A stretch of 64,000 bases of DNA from Crambe crambe (taxonomy: Eukaryota > Porifera > Demospongiae > Poecilosclerida > Crambeidae): positions 4,353,488 through 4,417,487 of the forward strand of contig OZ004585.1 in the NCBI GenBank assembly GCA_963924555.1, in the 5' to 3' direction. The notes beneath the pieces are model-generated. The model searched no databases. It saw only the letters and a program-made list of their open reading frames with translations, and was not told where the DNA came from. Below, one piece after another: positions 24,101 through 36,751 of the stretch (position 1 is the first letter of the stretch; the number at the start of each line of letters is the position of its first letter). A program made the position numbers and the translations under genes.

Positions 24101-27100
24101 TTAATAGCTGGTTGGCACACGCGTACGTGCACGTGATAGTGACAGACGTGCCCGCCCATTCCATACTAACCCTACATAGAGAGTGCTACCACACTCTCTG
24201 ATAACGATCATCTGAGAAAGCACATGGGAGCAAGGAAATATAACCAACATGAAAGTCATAAATAATGAGATCAAGGTCAAGATTTTATGATCATCTAAAA
24301 AAGCAGCAAGAACAGAATCTACAAAGTCACAGTACCTTCAGAAAGCAGAAGGAGAGCCAGCAAACAAGCTTGACCACCATAAATACTCTAGTTTGTTAAA
24401 TCAACATAGAAAGTCATTGATGTGATAGACATGCATGCATAATAATATTTTATGTACATGCAAAAAAAAATCAGTAACAAGTCAACTACATGCTGAAGCA
24501 TCATCAGTCTTTTTAAAGACAAACTTTTTGAATTAAGCTACTATTGCTACTATTTGTCTTTTTGAAGCTACTATTAATATCAGCTTGTTTGCGATTTAAG
24601 GCTATCATTGTATGTGATCAGCTGTTGACACCAAAACAGTACAAGAAAGGACTGGATCCGTCTATGGGTCCAGGCTGTGAGCAAGGACTTCATGTTGGAA
24701 CCAGTTGTGCAGGGAAGCAAGATTTGATTGGTCTGGCCAAAGTTATAGCTATGAACACAGGAGAAATTTGTACAGCTATATGAAACTTACATGCAGTTGC
24801 GAGCAGCTAAGTCTCTGTGCACGAACTTCTGTTCAGCAAGATAACACATTCCTTTGGCAACTTGAAGGCACATTGACAACAGCTTTCTTTGGGCATCTTC
24901 AATCTTACAGAAATACACATTATAATGTATACTATAACAACAATTATAAATATTATCTTTCTACCATTTCCTCTCCAGCACCTTCTGCTAGTGTAAAGTG
25001 GGGTCGTTTTTTCTTCAGGTATGTCAGGAGACTGCCATTTGCCATGAAGGGCATGACAATATATGGCCTTTCTCCTACATCAATGCAAACTCCAATCAGA
25101 TTCATCACGTTAGGATGGTTAAACTTCTTCATCCTTTCACTCTCTGCTATCAGATCTTCAATATTTTTTGCTGAATAGAAACCTGAGTAGTTACAGAATC
25201 ATTATAATTATTATGCCTTACTTATGTATGTTCACATAGTACAATAGCTACTTGGAACAGGTATGGATACTTTTTATGTAGTTCATGCATTGGCTTTCAG
25301 TCCTGTTTTACGTACCACATTATTAATCAGCCATTACAAATAAGAAGACTAAACGATTTAGCTATATCATGTAAGTCGATGAGTGTATTACTGGACTGAT
25401 GCATATGACAGGAGTCCCATCTCTCTCATGCTAGCTACAATAATCAAATGCCTTGATTATGAGTGTCCTGACTTGCAACTTAGAAAATCTATACTCTAAG
25501 CCATTATTAATTTAGTTACTTTTCAGAGTCTTGACAGCTACAACTTCTGCTGTAGTTCTTCCTTGCCAGCTTGTGAGAGAGCTTTGATATACCAGTCCAA
25601 ACTCTCCTATCATTTAAGTACAACAGTGAAATAATAAAATATTGAGTAGTATAGTATAATTATTATAACGCAGACCTTAATGTTTCTGCTCTTACAGACC
25701 TTCTATTCTTCCCACCTTAAGAAGAGCCAATATCATAATAACTATTCCAATCTTCTATTTCTCAACCATTGCTCAGAAAACATACCATATAGCGGGTATA
25801 TTTCGAGGGGCGGAAGTTTCACGATTAGACCTTTTTGTCTTATTTCGCGGGGAAATCTTTCGTATTGTATATTGTAATATTATATATTATTCCCATGCCA
25901 GTGTTTTCTATTGACGACCCTTTCCAGTGTCCATTTCTGCTTTCTATTTACATTTCCACTTTCCATTTCCACTGTTTACAGTTGCCCAATATGTTCATAC
26001 ATCATGTAGAAAACAACTCAGTGTCTTGAAAAGATCTCTCTCTCTCTCTCTCTCTACCACAAATAGTAGCTATTGTATTTATGACCTTTCCAAATCGATA
26101 GACTTGCAGTGACATTATTTACCCTGTCCTATGGTGTGTTCCAGCTGAATATAACGACCAGGTATCAGCAAGTTGGACTCAGATAAATTTCTGATAAATG
26201 ATTCAGAAGGACCTATTTTTCCAGCTCCAAGTACTGTGGATTTCACTAGTATACAACATAGAGAACATCATTCTATTATAATAATTAACTTTGCTACTTT
26301 GTAGTACCATAATTGATATTGAGACTTGATGAATTGGAAGCTTGAGGATCCTCATCTTTATCATTTGACCTGCAAGTTTTAAGCTGTTGATAATATATGT
26401 ATCTATATGTATGATGTACGTACATTGAAAAAGAACCTATGATAGAGACTTCTGTATTTTGAATGGCATACTAACTTCGCCTTCGATATCAGTAGCTAGC
26501 TCTATCTCCTGGACCACTTTGTGGCTCAATATGTCATTAGGGTGCAATGGAACACCCAATTGATGGACACAGTCTTGGGATCGGCCTATAGCCTTGGAGG
26601 CTATTAATTTTGTAAATAAAGGATTTTAGATTGTTAAGAAGTTTGTCATCTTTTGGAGTGTCTTTAATGGGTCATATTATTACAGCTATCATGATTATGA
26701 TTGAGCTAGAGCTATAATCATTCTGCAGGGAAAATCAATGGAGAATAATATTACACTTTCTTTTGAAGTTCTGCATCAAGGTTTGAAAGGATTTTTTTGG
26801 TTCTCTTCTTCTTAATGCAAAAAGCTGCAACAGCTACAGCTGTTATTATTCCTAGCAGTAGCACAATGCTGATAGGGACTGAAACTGCAATCAAAAGTGA
26901 AGAGATGTCATCTCTGCCTAAGGTCAAATCATTGATGACTGTTGAGGAGGAAGTGACAGTAGTCATAGTCCCTAAAATTAATATCAACAGAGTTATAGAG
27001 GTTAGTAAAGTGATTTGGCTAGTTGAAAATTTCTGCATTTCCGTAATCCTATACAAGTGGCAGAAAGATACAAGTGTTGTACATGAAACACTCTTGTAGG

Positions 27101-28855
27101 ATATTGTCATTCATTCATCAACATAAGCTCACAAGTCATAGGCTACTTAGATTAGTTTTAGATAGCTATAGCTCTGATTCACTAAGGGTGGGTGTGAGGT
27201 TTCTCCACAGCAGCAGGTTATATTAAGCTCTAATATAAGTCCTATGGAGCTATGCACCGCACTGTTTTGCCACTCATACAAATCTGGAGAAGTCAGAATT
27301 TCCATGGATACCCAATTGATGAGCCCTAGCCCTAGTCCTTCTTATCTATAACCTCCAACCTATGAAATTTGATTTCAGTATAAAATGCTCCCATTTTCAG
27401 TTTTTTACCACGAATTTCAGCCATTTTATAGCTAAATAATGTAATATAAAATGTGTATAGTAAGATTATCTAAATTTTGTGTATTTTTGGTATAGTTGGA
27501 GGCTCTGCAAGTTATAATCTTTTTTTTAAGACTTGTGCCTTGATTATAGTGACCATGAATTTACTATAAAAACATAAAAATTTATCTTACATAAGTTACC
27601 TCTGACTGAAGTCAAATTATTGGTCACTGTTGAGGAGGAAGTGACACTACTAGTCACAGTTCCTATAATCATAATCAGCAAGATATAATAACGAGTTAAC
27701 AAGTTAGTCTTATATAGACTTCTGTCTTGGCACCATATAAACTAGAAGCTATAAGCTAGTAGTGACTAGGTATACCTACATAGATCAGCCATTTTATAAG
27801 TAATCAGAGAGTGCGGTAGCACTCTCTATGTAGGGATGACTCGGATGGCCGCGCGCGCCGCCTATTGACTAATACAAAAGTGAAATTCTAGTTCCCCCAC
27901 TTAGACCTAACAAAAGCTACTGTGAATGATTATCCAGCCTACTAGAGCCTACTACAATGTGCAGACCAAGTTTCAGGACCAGGGAGCTTACCGTTTCAGA
28001 AATACGGCAAGCAGGTAAATCGTTGGATTCTTCTTCTTCTCTATTATTATTAGCGTAAGGCATCACTATTCGGCCAGACTATTTTCCTCGTGCCGTATCG
28101 TCTTCACCGATGGTCGTCAAAGCCTCAAACAGAACCATAAGGAAGATATTTCCTTCCTCTTTAACGTCATATAAATCATTTCCCCCACAATTGGATAGAA
28201 ATTTTGTAACATTGGATCTACTACATCAACTAAAGAACCAATAATCGTCCACCAATATCTATCTTCGACCACCCGTTGAAAATCTAATATCAATAAATTC
28301 GTCCACCCCAGTCTTTCTTTTAAAGTTTTGCTCCACTACATGTCAGGGCCTCAAGGGCCCTTAAAAAGATACTTTTATACTATTTTATGCTATGAAATAC
28401 ATCATTATAACAAATTTTATAAAAAATGAACGTATCATAAGCGGCTTCACATTTTTCAGTCGAATTTGCTCTTTGTTATAGCGAGGGCTGTACGGATGGA
28501 TATGACTAGATTTATGAAACACAGACCAATGAAGACTGTTTCTGAGTATTTTTATCTGAATCTAACAAAAAGGAGAGCTTCTGCAGCAGTTACCATTCTA
28601 CCATAAGTCGATAGTTTGAGCAATCTTCTGGAGCCATGGGGATGGGTAACGTGAGCTAGCAACTTACTTTCATACTACAGCTGATAAATAGTTCTCTTGA
28701 AGTCCTGTTTTCTCTCCATAGCTTGTAAGTTTTTCCCATCCATTTTCCAATGCAGCCATTTTCTTAGACTCCGTTTACGTTTGTTTACTACCGTAGACTT
28801 TCTGTGTCATTAAAACGGTCGATTTAAGATGCGGTCGAAATTTGATGCCTTACGC

Positions 28856-28888
<33 letters not shown>

Positions 28889-31800
28889 TACTCTTAGACA
28901 ACCATATCTCTCGAACCACTCAAGCTACAGCTATGATTTCTGGATAAATTCACTCCAAATTCTACCAACTACGATCTTTTCTACTCGTTGATCCTCGAAA
29001 GAGTCGATGAAAAAGGAGACACTACGGAGCACAGCACTCGACTAATTCAATTAGGAAGCCATCTTTTCTATAATACGCATGCGCATGTATTTGATATCCT
29101 ATTATTCAAAATTACTCAGCTGTCTCTAGCTAGCTAGCTAGCTAGCTCTAGATAATGATGATAGACTACTGTATCGACTCGGGGATTTAGATTCACGACG
29201 GTAGACTCTATTTCAGCATCTTCCTTCGACCTCCAAGTATAGCTCAACAATAACACAACACCTTGACTCGTTGATAATGATTGGGCTGGTATGCTGGAGA
29301 ACTATTGGAGAACTATTCTTCTTTCATCTGTCCCTGCATACACATACGTAGAAGAATGCTAAAACCATAAAAGAGAGGAAAAAAGACCAGGAACAAGTAA
29401 GGGAAAAAGCATTTTGTGAAATGAAAAAAGATGTAGGGATGACTACTGCTCAAAAAAGTAAGGAAACAAGAAGGATGGAATGGGATTAATCTTTGTTCTG
29501 TATATCCAGCCAACAATCCCTAGGGTAGCTTCCTATTATAGTGTAGTAATGTACGTAAATATACCCACTATACGGTATAAACTATGAAAGGTAAATTGAA
29601 AAGGGGGCCGGGACCAGTTTTTTATTTTATTTATGAATGGTCTCTCCTTTTAGATATATGATGGATTGAATGGGGGACCAGCTTACTAACAAGAAATATC
29701 TCCCAAAATGCTCATGAATGCATGTCGGATGGTCTCCGTCTCCCAAAATTTAATGTTTATTTTGTAAATCTTTATAAGCTATTATAGGAATCAAGGTATC
29801 CAAACAAACAATGAGTCAGAATTATGATTATGACTGGCAGCAAATCAATAACAGCTGCATGGTATAAGAACTATGATCCAATCCCTACAAGTGGATTTAC
29901 ATCCAATCTTGATGAAATGTTAAGTTGGTAGGATCCTGTCTGTTATAAATGAAGTGATCACACAATCACTCCCTTGAGCACAACATGCTTCCCCCTTACT
30001 TCTCACTCATAATCAGTGCCTATGCCCAGGCTCTGAGTCTTCATGAAGACTAGTCATGGGGCTGAAGAATTATTGCTATACACAAACAGCTATAAGCATT
30101 TTCTTCAAGCTGCTAAAATCATTGAATTTAATTAGTATACCTGGAACTAAAATAGTCCTTCATGTAGCAAAGTAGGACTGCTAGCATTTATCATGAAACA
30201 GTACCATAGCTAGAGAAGTTATACATCCTCATGTCTGTCCATGAAGCTATGGGTCCATTATGTATAATATTGCAGAACTCCCCCAACATGATTAGTGTGT
30301 GGGCTTCTTTTGACAACCAAATCACTATACCATCATGAATAGTTTATTTCCTCTCTAATCAATGCCTTTTGCATGTAGCTACATATTGAGCTCAATGTAA
30401 TGTAATCATAGGGAGAGTGGTTTCAGTGGTTGATACACCAACTGTATGGCCAGGTAAGAACCATAATCTGACGTGAATAATAGCTACAAGCACTCACCAA
30501 TATCTGATTGAGTTGATTGTTGAGGATATACAGTCAATGTGATAGTAATGTTGATATTGTCTCCCCTTAGTGACAAAGAGGCCAGATTTTGCTCCACAAT
30601 GCATTGAATTGCGTACTGTTTTTCTTCCATTATGACTAAATCAAGCTCACCAGTCATGATTTCCAAGGTCGTGTTAATCGTGTTACTTGTTCTATGAGTT
30701 ATATTTATTGAGATCCCATTCTGTTCACAGCTGTCAGGACCACTAGATGATCCATTAAACATCCACCTCACACTGATATTACTTCCTTTAGCATTGCAAT
30801 GAAAGATAGCTGTGTCACCATTTGTTATTGTCTGGAATGAAGGAGGAAGTTTAGTTATTGCACTTCTCTCTATAAGAATAATATGCAGCCAATAATAACA
30901 GCATTCCTCATGGAGTTATATACACTGTACCTAGTACTTTGATTTCCATGAGGGGTCCGGTAATATCCAATATTTGACAACGTTGAGAATCAGAGCATTG
31001 TCTAAATTTTACTTTACATCGGAATGCCCTCTGATCAGTAGGACTTGAAATCAGTACAAAAAGGGTTCTGCTATCTTGAGAGAGTATATATTCTCTGTCT
31101 GAATCATTCATTAACCGTATTGGAATTGAATTCACAAGTTGCTCCCATATTATAGTGTAAAGACTGCGTACAGTAGGCAGTGGAATGGGGCACATCAACA
31201 TTGCAGATGTATTACAAAATACATCAGTAGAGACAGTTTGATTAGATACAGTTGGGATAGCTGCATTAATAATAAAAAATACATTAATCATTGCTGCAAT
31301 TAGGAAAGCAAAAACAAGTTATTGAGATATGATCAAAATTCTTCATTTTAGAGTAGAATTGGAATCAAATCCAAAGGAATTTTGGTTCAATTATAATGGT
31401 CTGTAACTAGTGAACGTTAATCATGTCAAATTATAGCTCATTATTATTATGGATACATACCACAGTCATGTGAGATGTCCACTTTGAAAGTATATACATA
31501 AATTGTTATTCAAGAGGCTGTTGGTACGTGTAGCTTACAGTCTGTAAGTGCATGGTAACTATTATGACCAAAAATGTGACGCTAGCTAGTGCATACATAA
31601 AATATAAAAGTGCAGAGTCCTTTCATGGTGCCCTCACATCTTTATAATTTTTGTACATTTTATTTAATAGCATATGGATGGTAATTTTCAAGGTGTCAAT
31701 AGGTACTATCCTTTGCATTAACTATCTACATATCTTCTCATTTCTTCTTCCTCTCATTTAGTTTAAGTTCCTGAAGACATCGGGCAAGCATATACTTCAG

Positions 31801-34115
31801 CTCATGATCACTGCTTGATTTACATTGTGACCTTAACTATTATCAGCTCTGTCAGTCATGCTAAATAAACTTACTCTATAAAGACTCCTTTCGGAAAACT
31901 TGGTAGTCAATGTTATAAAGGACCAGTGATGCAGCTAAAAGAGGCATGGTAGTAGCTCCATTGGTGACCGCACATTGGTGACACAATGGCATGAGATGAG
32001 AATAAAGGATAAAGTCAAGGGAAGCAGCTAATAAGATGCCATAATGTCTCACACAATCGACAGAGCCTTTCCAGTATCATTTTGCTGACTACTTAGGAAG
32101 ATGCTGTATAATGGTCTATTCATGCAAATGTTGAAGAAGAAAAAAACAAGCAGGGAATAATTTCAGAAGAAACATACAAGCAAGAAGACTTAAATAAAGA
32201 TCTTCTACACTTTGCTTAAAGCTCATTTTCACAGGTAAACAGAAACAGATGTCTAGCTATGGTATTAATCTTTCAATCTTTGAATAATTGAAACAATAGA
32301 ACACTAGAATTATTATTTTAAAGCTAGCATAAGGCATCAAATTTTGACCGCATCTTAGATCGACCGTTTTAATGACACGGAAAGTCTACAGTAGTAAACA
32401 AACGTAAACAGAGTCTAAGAAAATTGCTGCATTAGAAAATGGATGGGAAAAACTTACAAGCTATGGAGAGAAAACAGGACTTCAAGAGAACTATTTATCA
32501 GCTGTAGTATGAAAGTAAGTTGCTAGCTCACGTTACCCATCCCAATGGCTCCAGAAGATTGCTCAAAAGCTAGGAAAACTATCGACTTATGGTAGAATGG
32601 TAACTGCTGCAGAAGCTCTCCTTTTTGTTGGATTCAGATAATAATGCTCAGAAACAGTCTTCATTGGTCTGTGTTTCATATTCTTACAGAATCTAGTCAT
32701 ATCCATCCGTACAGCCCTCGCTATAACAAAGAGCAAATTTGACTGAAAATTGTGAAGCCGTTTATGATAGAAAAGCTTTGTTCATTTTTTATAAAATTTG
32801 TTATTTTATAGCATAAAATAGTATAGAAGTATCTTTTAAAGGGCCCTTAAGGCCCTGACATGTAGTGGAGCAAAGGAAAGACTGGGGTGGACAATTATTG
32901 ATATTAGATTTTCAACGGGTGGTCGAAGATAGGTATTGGTGGACGATTATTGGTTCTTTAGTTGATGTAGTAGATCCAATGTTACAAAATTTCTATCCAA
33001 TTATGGGGGAAATGATTTATATGATGTTAAAGAGGAAGGGAATATCTTCCTTATGGTTGCTGTTTGAGGCTTTGATGACCATCGGTGAAGACGATACACC
33101 ACGAGGAAAATAGTCGTGATGCCTGGTTCATTCAGTCCTGATTACAATCCAGCATACACTGTAAAGAGGAATGGCACAGATGCCCCATTGGAATGTTATG
33201 CTGGGATTCCCACTTGTCTTGCAATAGAGTAACTCCATGGCTTCGAAGTGGTATATCATAATTGTAGCATTAGAAGGAAGGAATTAAATGTTTATGACAC
33301 ACAATCATCCTGGTAGCTCTCTCTAAAATTTGTATATACCCTTTTCCAAGTATACTATAAGTAGCTATAGTACTAGCTACATGGGATAGGAAACCCACAT
33401 CACCCTATGGTGACAAAAAGTGTTGAGTGCTATTTTTGTGTTAAGTTTGAGTTTATATAGGCCCTTCTTCTTTCTCTTCCTTTTGTGGGTATAGGGCATA
33501 TATGCGCTGTATCCTATGCTATGCATGTAGCTACTTCGGGAAATTAAAATTTCTGCATGCGTGATCATGCAGACTTAATTCTGCAAATCAAATTGCAAAG
33601 TGCATACTAGATATCCTGTATTTGAGTACATAGCTAGCTAGCTACATTATAGCTCATGTGTATAGCTATAACTCATTGCAGAGCTCAAGTCATACAGCAA
33701 AATATTGTTGCTATACTTAAACCCTATGTAACTAACTTTGAGTAAATACATAGCTAGATAGCTAGCTAGCTAGCTAGCTATATCTATCAGATACAACAAA
33801 CAAATTACCAGCAAACGAGATGTCTCCCGAGTGTTCTTCCCCTATTGTGCAGCGAACAATTGCCTCAGAATCCCTTGCAATATTGTAGGTCAGGTAGTTT
33901 CTATTGGTGTCTGTAGGCTGATCTCGGAGTAACGCACCCGTGCTGTTATAGAACTTGAATCTTGCATTTGAGCTAGCCCGGCCGCCACTGTCTATACATT
34001 CCAGCTTTAATACGTTCGGAGCTTCGTCTGAAGGTTTATAGAAGTCCAAAATAGGCCTACCAAAAATCACATGGATTTCGCCCCAAAACAGAAAGTAAGT
34101 GAACAGAGATGCCAT
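21169..34115 (-). CDS. receptor tyrosine kinase with Ig-like ectodomain, 13 exons
   Basis: Complete minus-strand gene encoding a single-pass receptor tyrosine kinase of 781 residues. Exons, 5' to 3': 34115-33809, 31260-30931, 30869-30498, 27662-27600, 26971-26757, 26383-26308, 26245-26123, 25606-25520, 25170-24965, 24903-24791, 22884-22719, 22447-22305, 21313-21169; all junctions are GT-AG, phases agree and the sum is 2,346 nt. Order: signal sequence ([10 protein letters not shown]), three Ig-like exons (1-336), Ser/Thr stalk, membrane segment about 383-410, KKKR stop-transfer, juxtamembrane part, kinase. Kinase motifs: GQGEFGLV loop, VAVK (K521), [19 protein letters not shown] (D624), DFG (D642), activation-loop Y650 and Y654, [31 protein letters not shown]. 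All catalytic residues are present. ATTAAA lies about 30 nt past the stop. An in-frame upstream ATG (34271) leaves the start uncertain. Geodia-type sponge receptor kinases have a similar plan. Confidence 0.93.
21993..22106. mobile_element. palindromic MITE in kinase intron
   Basis: GTAAAAACAAAAGTGTTTAC and GTGTGCAGTACACACTTTCG pair across a central CACACAC/GTGTGTG segment. It lies in the last intron of the kinase gene and is related in its ends to 11592-11668. Confidence 0.72.
23757..24202. mobile_element. foldback element ending in TAGGGAT hairpin, copy 2
   Basis: Same palindromic head (23757-24042) as 12383-12668 and same hairpin tail (24167-24202), but the middle is about 385 bp shorter. 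It lies in the intron between the HRD and DFG exons of the kinase gene. Confidence 0.8.
26035..26055. repeat. (CT)n microsatellite
   Basis: About ten TC units in a kinase-gene intron. Confidence 0.85.
27803..27839 (+). repeat. TAGGGAT hairpin (copy)
   Basis: ATCAGAGAGTGCGGTAGCAC TCTCTATG TAGGGATGAC; a perfect 9-bp stem with loop GGTA, in a kinase-gene intron. Confidence 0.78.
28053..28855 (+). mobile_element. 803-bp TIR element with coding-like remnants, copy 1
   Basis: Ends are GCGTAAGGCATCA and TGATGCCTTACGC. It is flanked by TATTATTA on both sides (8 bp, but inside an ATT microsatellite, so ambiguous). It is repeated as an inverted copy at 32327-33125. The minus strand preserves short open pieces that are also open in the other copy ([34 protein letters not shown]), as if host exons had been captured. 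Located in the kinase-gene intron downstream of the third Ig exon. Confidence 0.8.
28856..28887. repeat. (ATT)n microsatellite
   Basis: About ten ATT units at the edge of the 803-bp element. Confidence 0.85.
28895..29093. repeat. dispersed repeat, copy 2 (partner at 16728-16892)
   Basis: See 16728-16892. A short (AGCT)n array follows at 29118-29145. Confidence 0.7.
32327..33125 (-). mobile_element. 803-bp TIR element with coding-like remnants, copy 2 (inverted)
   Basis: Reverse complement of 28053-28855 with moderate divergence; the termini are degraded (GCATAAGGCATCA; TGATGCCTGG). It contains an 82-codon plus-strand open frame at 32865-33113 with the piece [21 protein letters not shown] do not recognise the protein. 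It lies between Ig exons 1 and 2 of the kinase gene, so the two copies bracket Ig exons 2 and 3. Confidence 0.8.
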
Positions 34116-34561
34116 AGCTAAAAAGTAGCCAGCTACAACGGAAATTTTCCAGACGTCTCGCAAGCCACACCCATTAAATGATTTCACTTGCACGTGGGTA
34201 CCACTCTTATGTCCTAGTCTCGTGAACCAGACCATCTTATTCATATTCCGCCAAATAATTGGGTGATGCACCCCCCTCCCCTCAACACCATTATAGTAGT
34301 GATACCGGATGCTATGGTGGGCGGGGTCAATTTTTTATACGTAAAAATAATACTGCAGGACGGCACCAAAAGTGACCAAGATATAACCTGGCTGCGAAGG
34401 TCCAGATCCAAAGAAATCCAGGAAAAAAACATATCAACAGAATCCTAATATTCTAGAGAATCTAACTGTGACAGTTTCTTTTAGATAGAGTGCTAAATTT
34501 AGATTTGATGTTCAAAAACATATTTAAATTTCGATTTTCTTATGATATAACACTTGAACAG
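34116..34561. other. upstream region of the kinase gene
   Basis: Presumed promoter side of the kinase gene. The minus-strand frame stays open to 34271 (extra ATG codons), so the 5' end of the coding sequence is uncertain. No TATA box is obvious. Confidence 0.35.
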
Positions 34562-34684
34562 GTCATGAAACCATATTTTTTGGAAACTGCATCAAAAACT
34601 GATCCTGGTACCTTGGATACCTTCTTGTATCAAGCGGAAAAGAAGGCACGCAAGAAGGATAAGGCATTCAACTTATATAACTGA
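34562..34684 (+). CDS. possible terminal exon of an unidentified plus-strand gene
   Basis: After CTTGAACAG the frame reads 40 codons and a stop, with protein-like composition (KPYFLETASKTDPGTLDTFL ... KKARKKDKAF). It is acidic then strongly basic. No partner exon is recognised upstream. It could be the 3' exon of a gene or a retro-copy scrap; I do not know the family. Confidence 0.3.
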   Translation, partial: VMKPYFLETASKTDPGTLDTFLYQAEKKARKKDKAFNLYN

Positions 34685-35829
34685 TGGGTCAAAGTTCATG
34701 ACCTCAACCCTTTCCCACTTAATTTGAATCTGTGCTGCCTCAGGTGAATAGCCTAACCCCCTTCACCCCCATAGTACATATTTTAATGTAAAATAAAAGT
34801 GATGAAAAATGCTTGAATTCTGAATCAATCTCTGAACAACATAAATCAGTTCTGGCTGTGGAGTAATGCTGCAGTCTGTTCCTTAATAACAGCAAAGCTC
34901 CCAGATCCTGTACATGACTTTGAACATCAATCACTGTCCACTGCAAAGCTTGGCAGCATAAATTGCAGACTTAATGCCACAAATTCTAAAATATAGCAAA
35001 GCCGTAATACAGTAAATTTGAAATGAGCAATCAAAAACACGTTTTACATGGGGAGGGTAGGTCTACTGAAGTTCCTAACTTTGTTAATGTTGTGTACATT
35101 CAAAATAGAGACAGACTCTAGGACAACAATTGTATAACAGTTCCTACTAGTCTGGTGTTATCCAGACTACATGGCCTATTTTTTTAAAATTTACCCTTAG
35201 TTCTATAGTCATTTTCTTACTCTTCCATATGAACTTTGTTTGAAGAAAATCCATCTAGTAGATCCTAAGATACGAGCAAAAGATTGCGCTATAATGACCT
35301 TTAACCTACTTTGGAAAGGTGCCGTTTTCTTAATTAAAAGAAAGTAAAATTTTCCTGTACAATTCCAATTATAAAATGTTACGTATCTCTGCTTCTACTG
35401 GATGGATTTTTATCGGATAAAGTTTATCTGGCTGAGGAAAAAGAGCTTAATATTTTTAAGAAATGAATTTATAGTTTCATAGTATTTTTAAAAATAGCCC
35501 GGTATCACTAATTATAGTATCCCCATGTGATTATTCTCAACTAGCCACCACTTCTACAATATCCATTTAGCTACAATAATTGTTAGCCATATCCATGATG
35601 ATTTTAGCTATCACTTGAAAACATTAGCAGCACTCCGTCACACTCTAAAATATTTGTGGTGCAGTAATGCCAGTCAAATTCATATTATATATTCTTTTTC
35701 ATGTGTATACTTCTCAAGTAGCTAAGCAAAGCACTGAAATACCCCATGGAAAACAGGTGCTTTATGTAGCTACATATAATTGGGGCTGAGCGAGCCCCAC
35801 ACTAGCGAGTTGGCTCTAGAATTCGCTAT
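34685..35829. other. gap with no gene recognised
   Basis: AT-rich sequence without supported open frames, splice-compatible exons or inverted repeats that I could detect. Confidence 0.4.
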
Positions 35830-35960
35830 ATCAGAGAGTGCGGTAGCACTCTCTAAGTAGGGATGGCAGGTCAAAGTCCATAGGACAGTATAAACTAAAA
35901 ACTCTTCTTTCTCTTCTACCCTTACTCTATAGATTCTCACAAGTCATGGCCCTATCCCTA
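35830..35960 (+). repeat. TAGGGATG-family repeat with hairpin
   Basis: ATCAGAGAGTGCGGTAGCAC TCTCTAAG, then TAGGGATGGCAGGTCAAAGT and the CTCTTCTTTCTCTTCTACCC body shared with 3640-4003 and 39700-39824. Confidence 0.78.
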
Positions 35961-36099
35961 CATCTACACAGAAGACAGGACAATGTATAATAATCTAAAA
36001 TTCATTCTATAACATTAACAAAAAACGATTTCAAAAATTGACTTTTGTTCTAGTTTTCAACATAATAATAATCAGATCGGCGTACTGACTAACTGGCTA

Positions 36100-36422
36100 C
36101 AGGCGCGTAGCCAGGGAGGGGCTCAGGGGGCTCGAGCACCCCCTTTGAGCTGCACCGGATGTGTAATAGCTACCTAATTATTAACAGACGATCTACGTAC
36201 TTACTTAATAATTTTCTCCCAGATCCACCAAGCTCAAATTAAGCTAAACTGTCTTGCTAACTTCTGCTAACGCTATAGCTAGCTACTATTAGTTCAAAGG
36301 TCGCATCAAGTGGGCGCGGTTTAGTGGGAAAGTGGGCGTGGCTGGATAAAAATTTTCCGAGCGTAATCGCGCGGATATTTCTTGCTAGCACCCCCTATGA
36401 TAAAATCCTGGCTACGCACCTG
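36100..36422. mobile_element. 323-bp TIR element with GGCTA TSD
   Basis: Left end CAGGCGCGTAGCCAGG, right end CCTGGCTACGCACCTG. GGCTA occurs immediately outside both ends (36095-36099, 36423-36427), a 5-bp TSD. The interior has the GTGGGCGTGGCTGG and GCGCGGATATTTC words seen in many fragments of this window (11060-11170, 18775-18890, 37660-37760), so this complete copy defines the family. Confidence 0.85.
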
Positions 36423-36751
36423 GGCTATAGTCATCAGAATTCTGTTCGGGCCATCTGTTAGAGCGGCACCTAGAGGCTGATCTTTTGCTATTAGTTTTCA
36501 CTACAGTTCCATTTCACAATTCAGTGATTATGGAACACTAGCTAATCTAGCTAGAGCTAGCTGTTCAGCTTTGATATCTATACTTCAGCTAGCTATTTCT
36601 TGTGTTTCAGTCATTCCTCAGTACAGATTCTCATCCTACACATAATCAGTCTGTGCAGTTTGCTCACTTCACCATGCCAGTGCCTCCAGCTGCACACCCC
36701 AACTATAGATAACGCATTTTCATTCACTGCTCTTACAATTACATCATCCAG

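Noticed and set aside
26450..26640. minus-strand open stretch ([15 protein letters not shown]) between kinase exons
   Set aside because: It would need phases that conflict with the well-fitting exons on either side and no family is recognised; treated as intron.
28856..28863. 8-bp TSD TATTATTA for the 803-bp element
   Set aside because: It matches on both sides but lies in an ATT microsatellite, so it cannot be told apart from chance; not used as evidence of superfamily.
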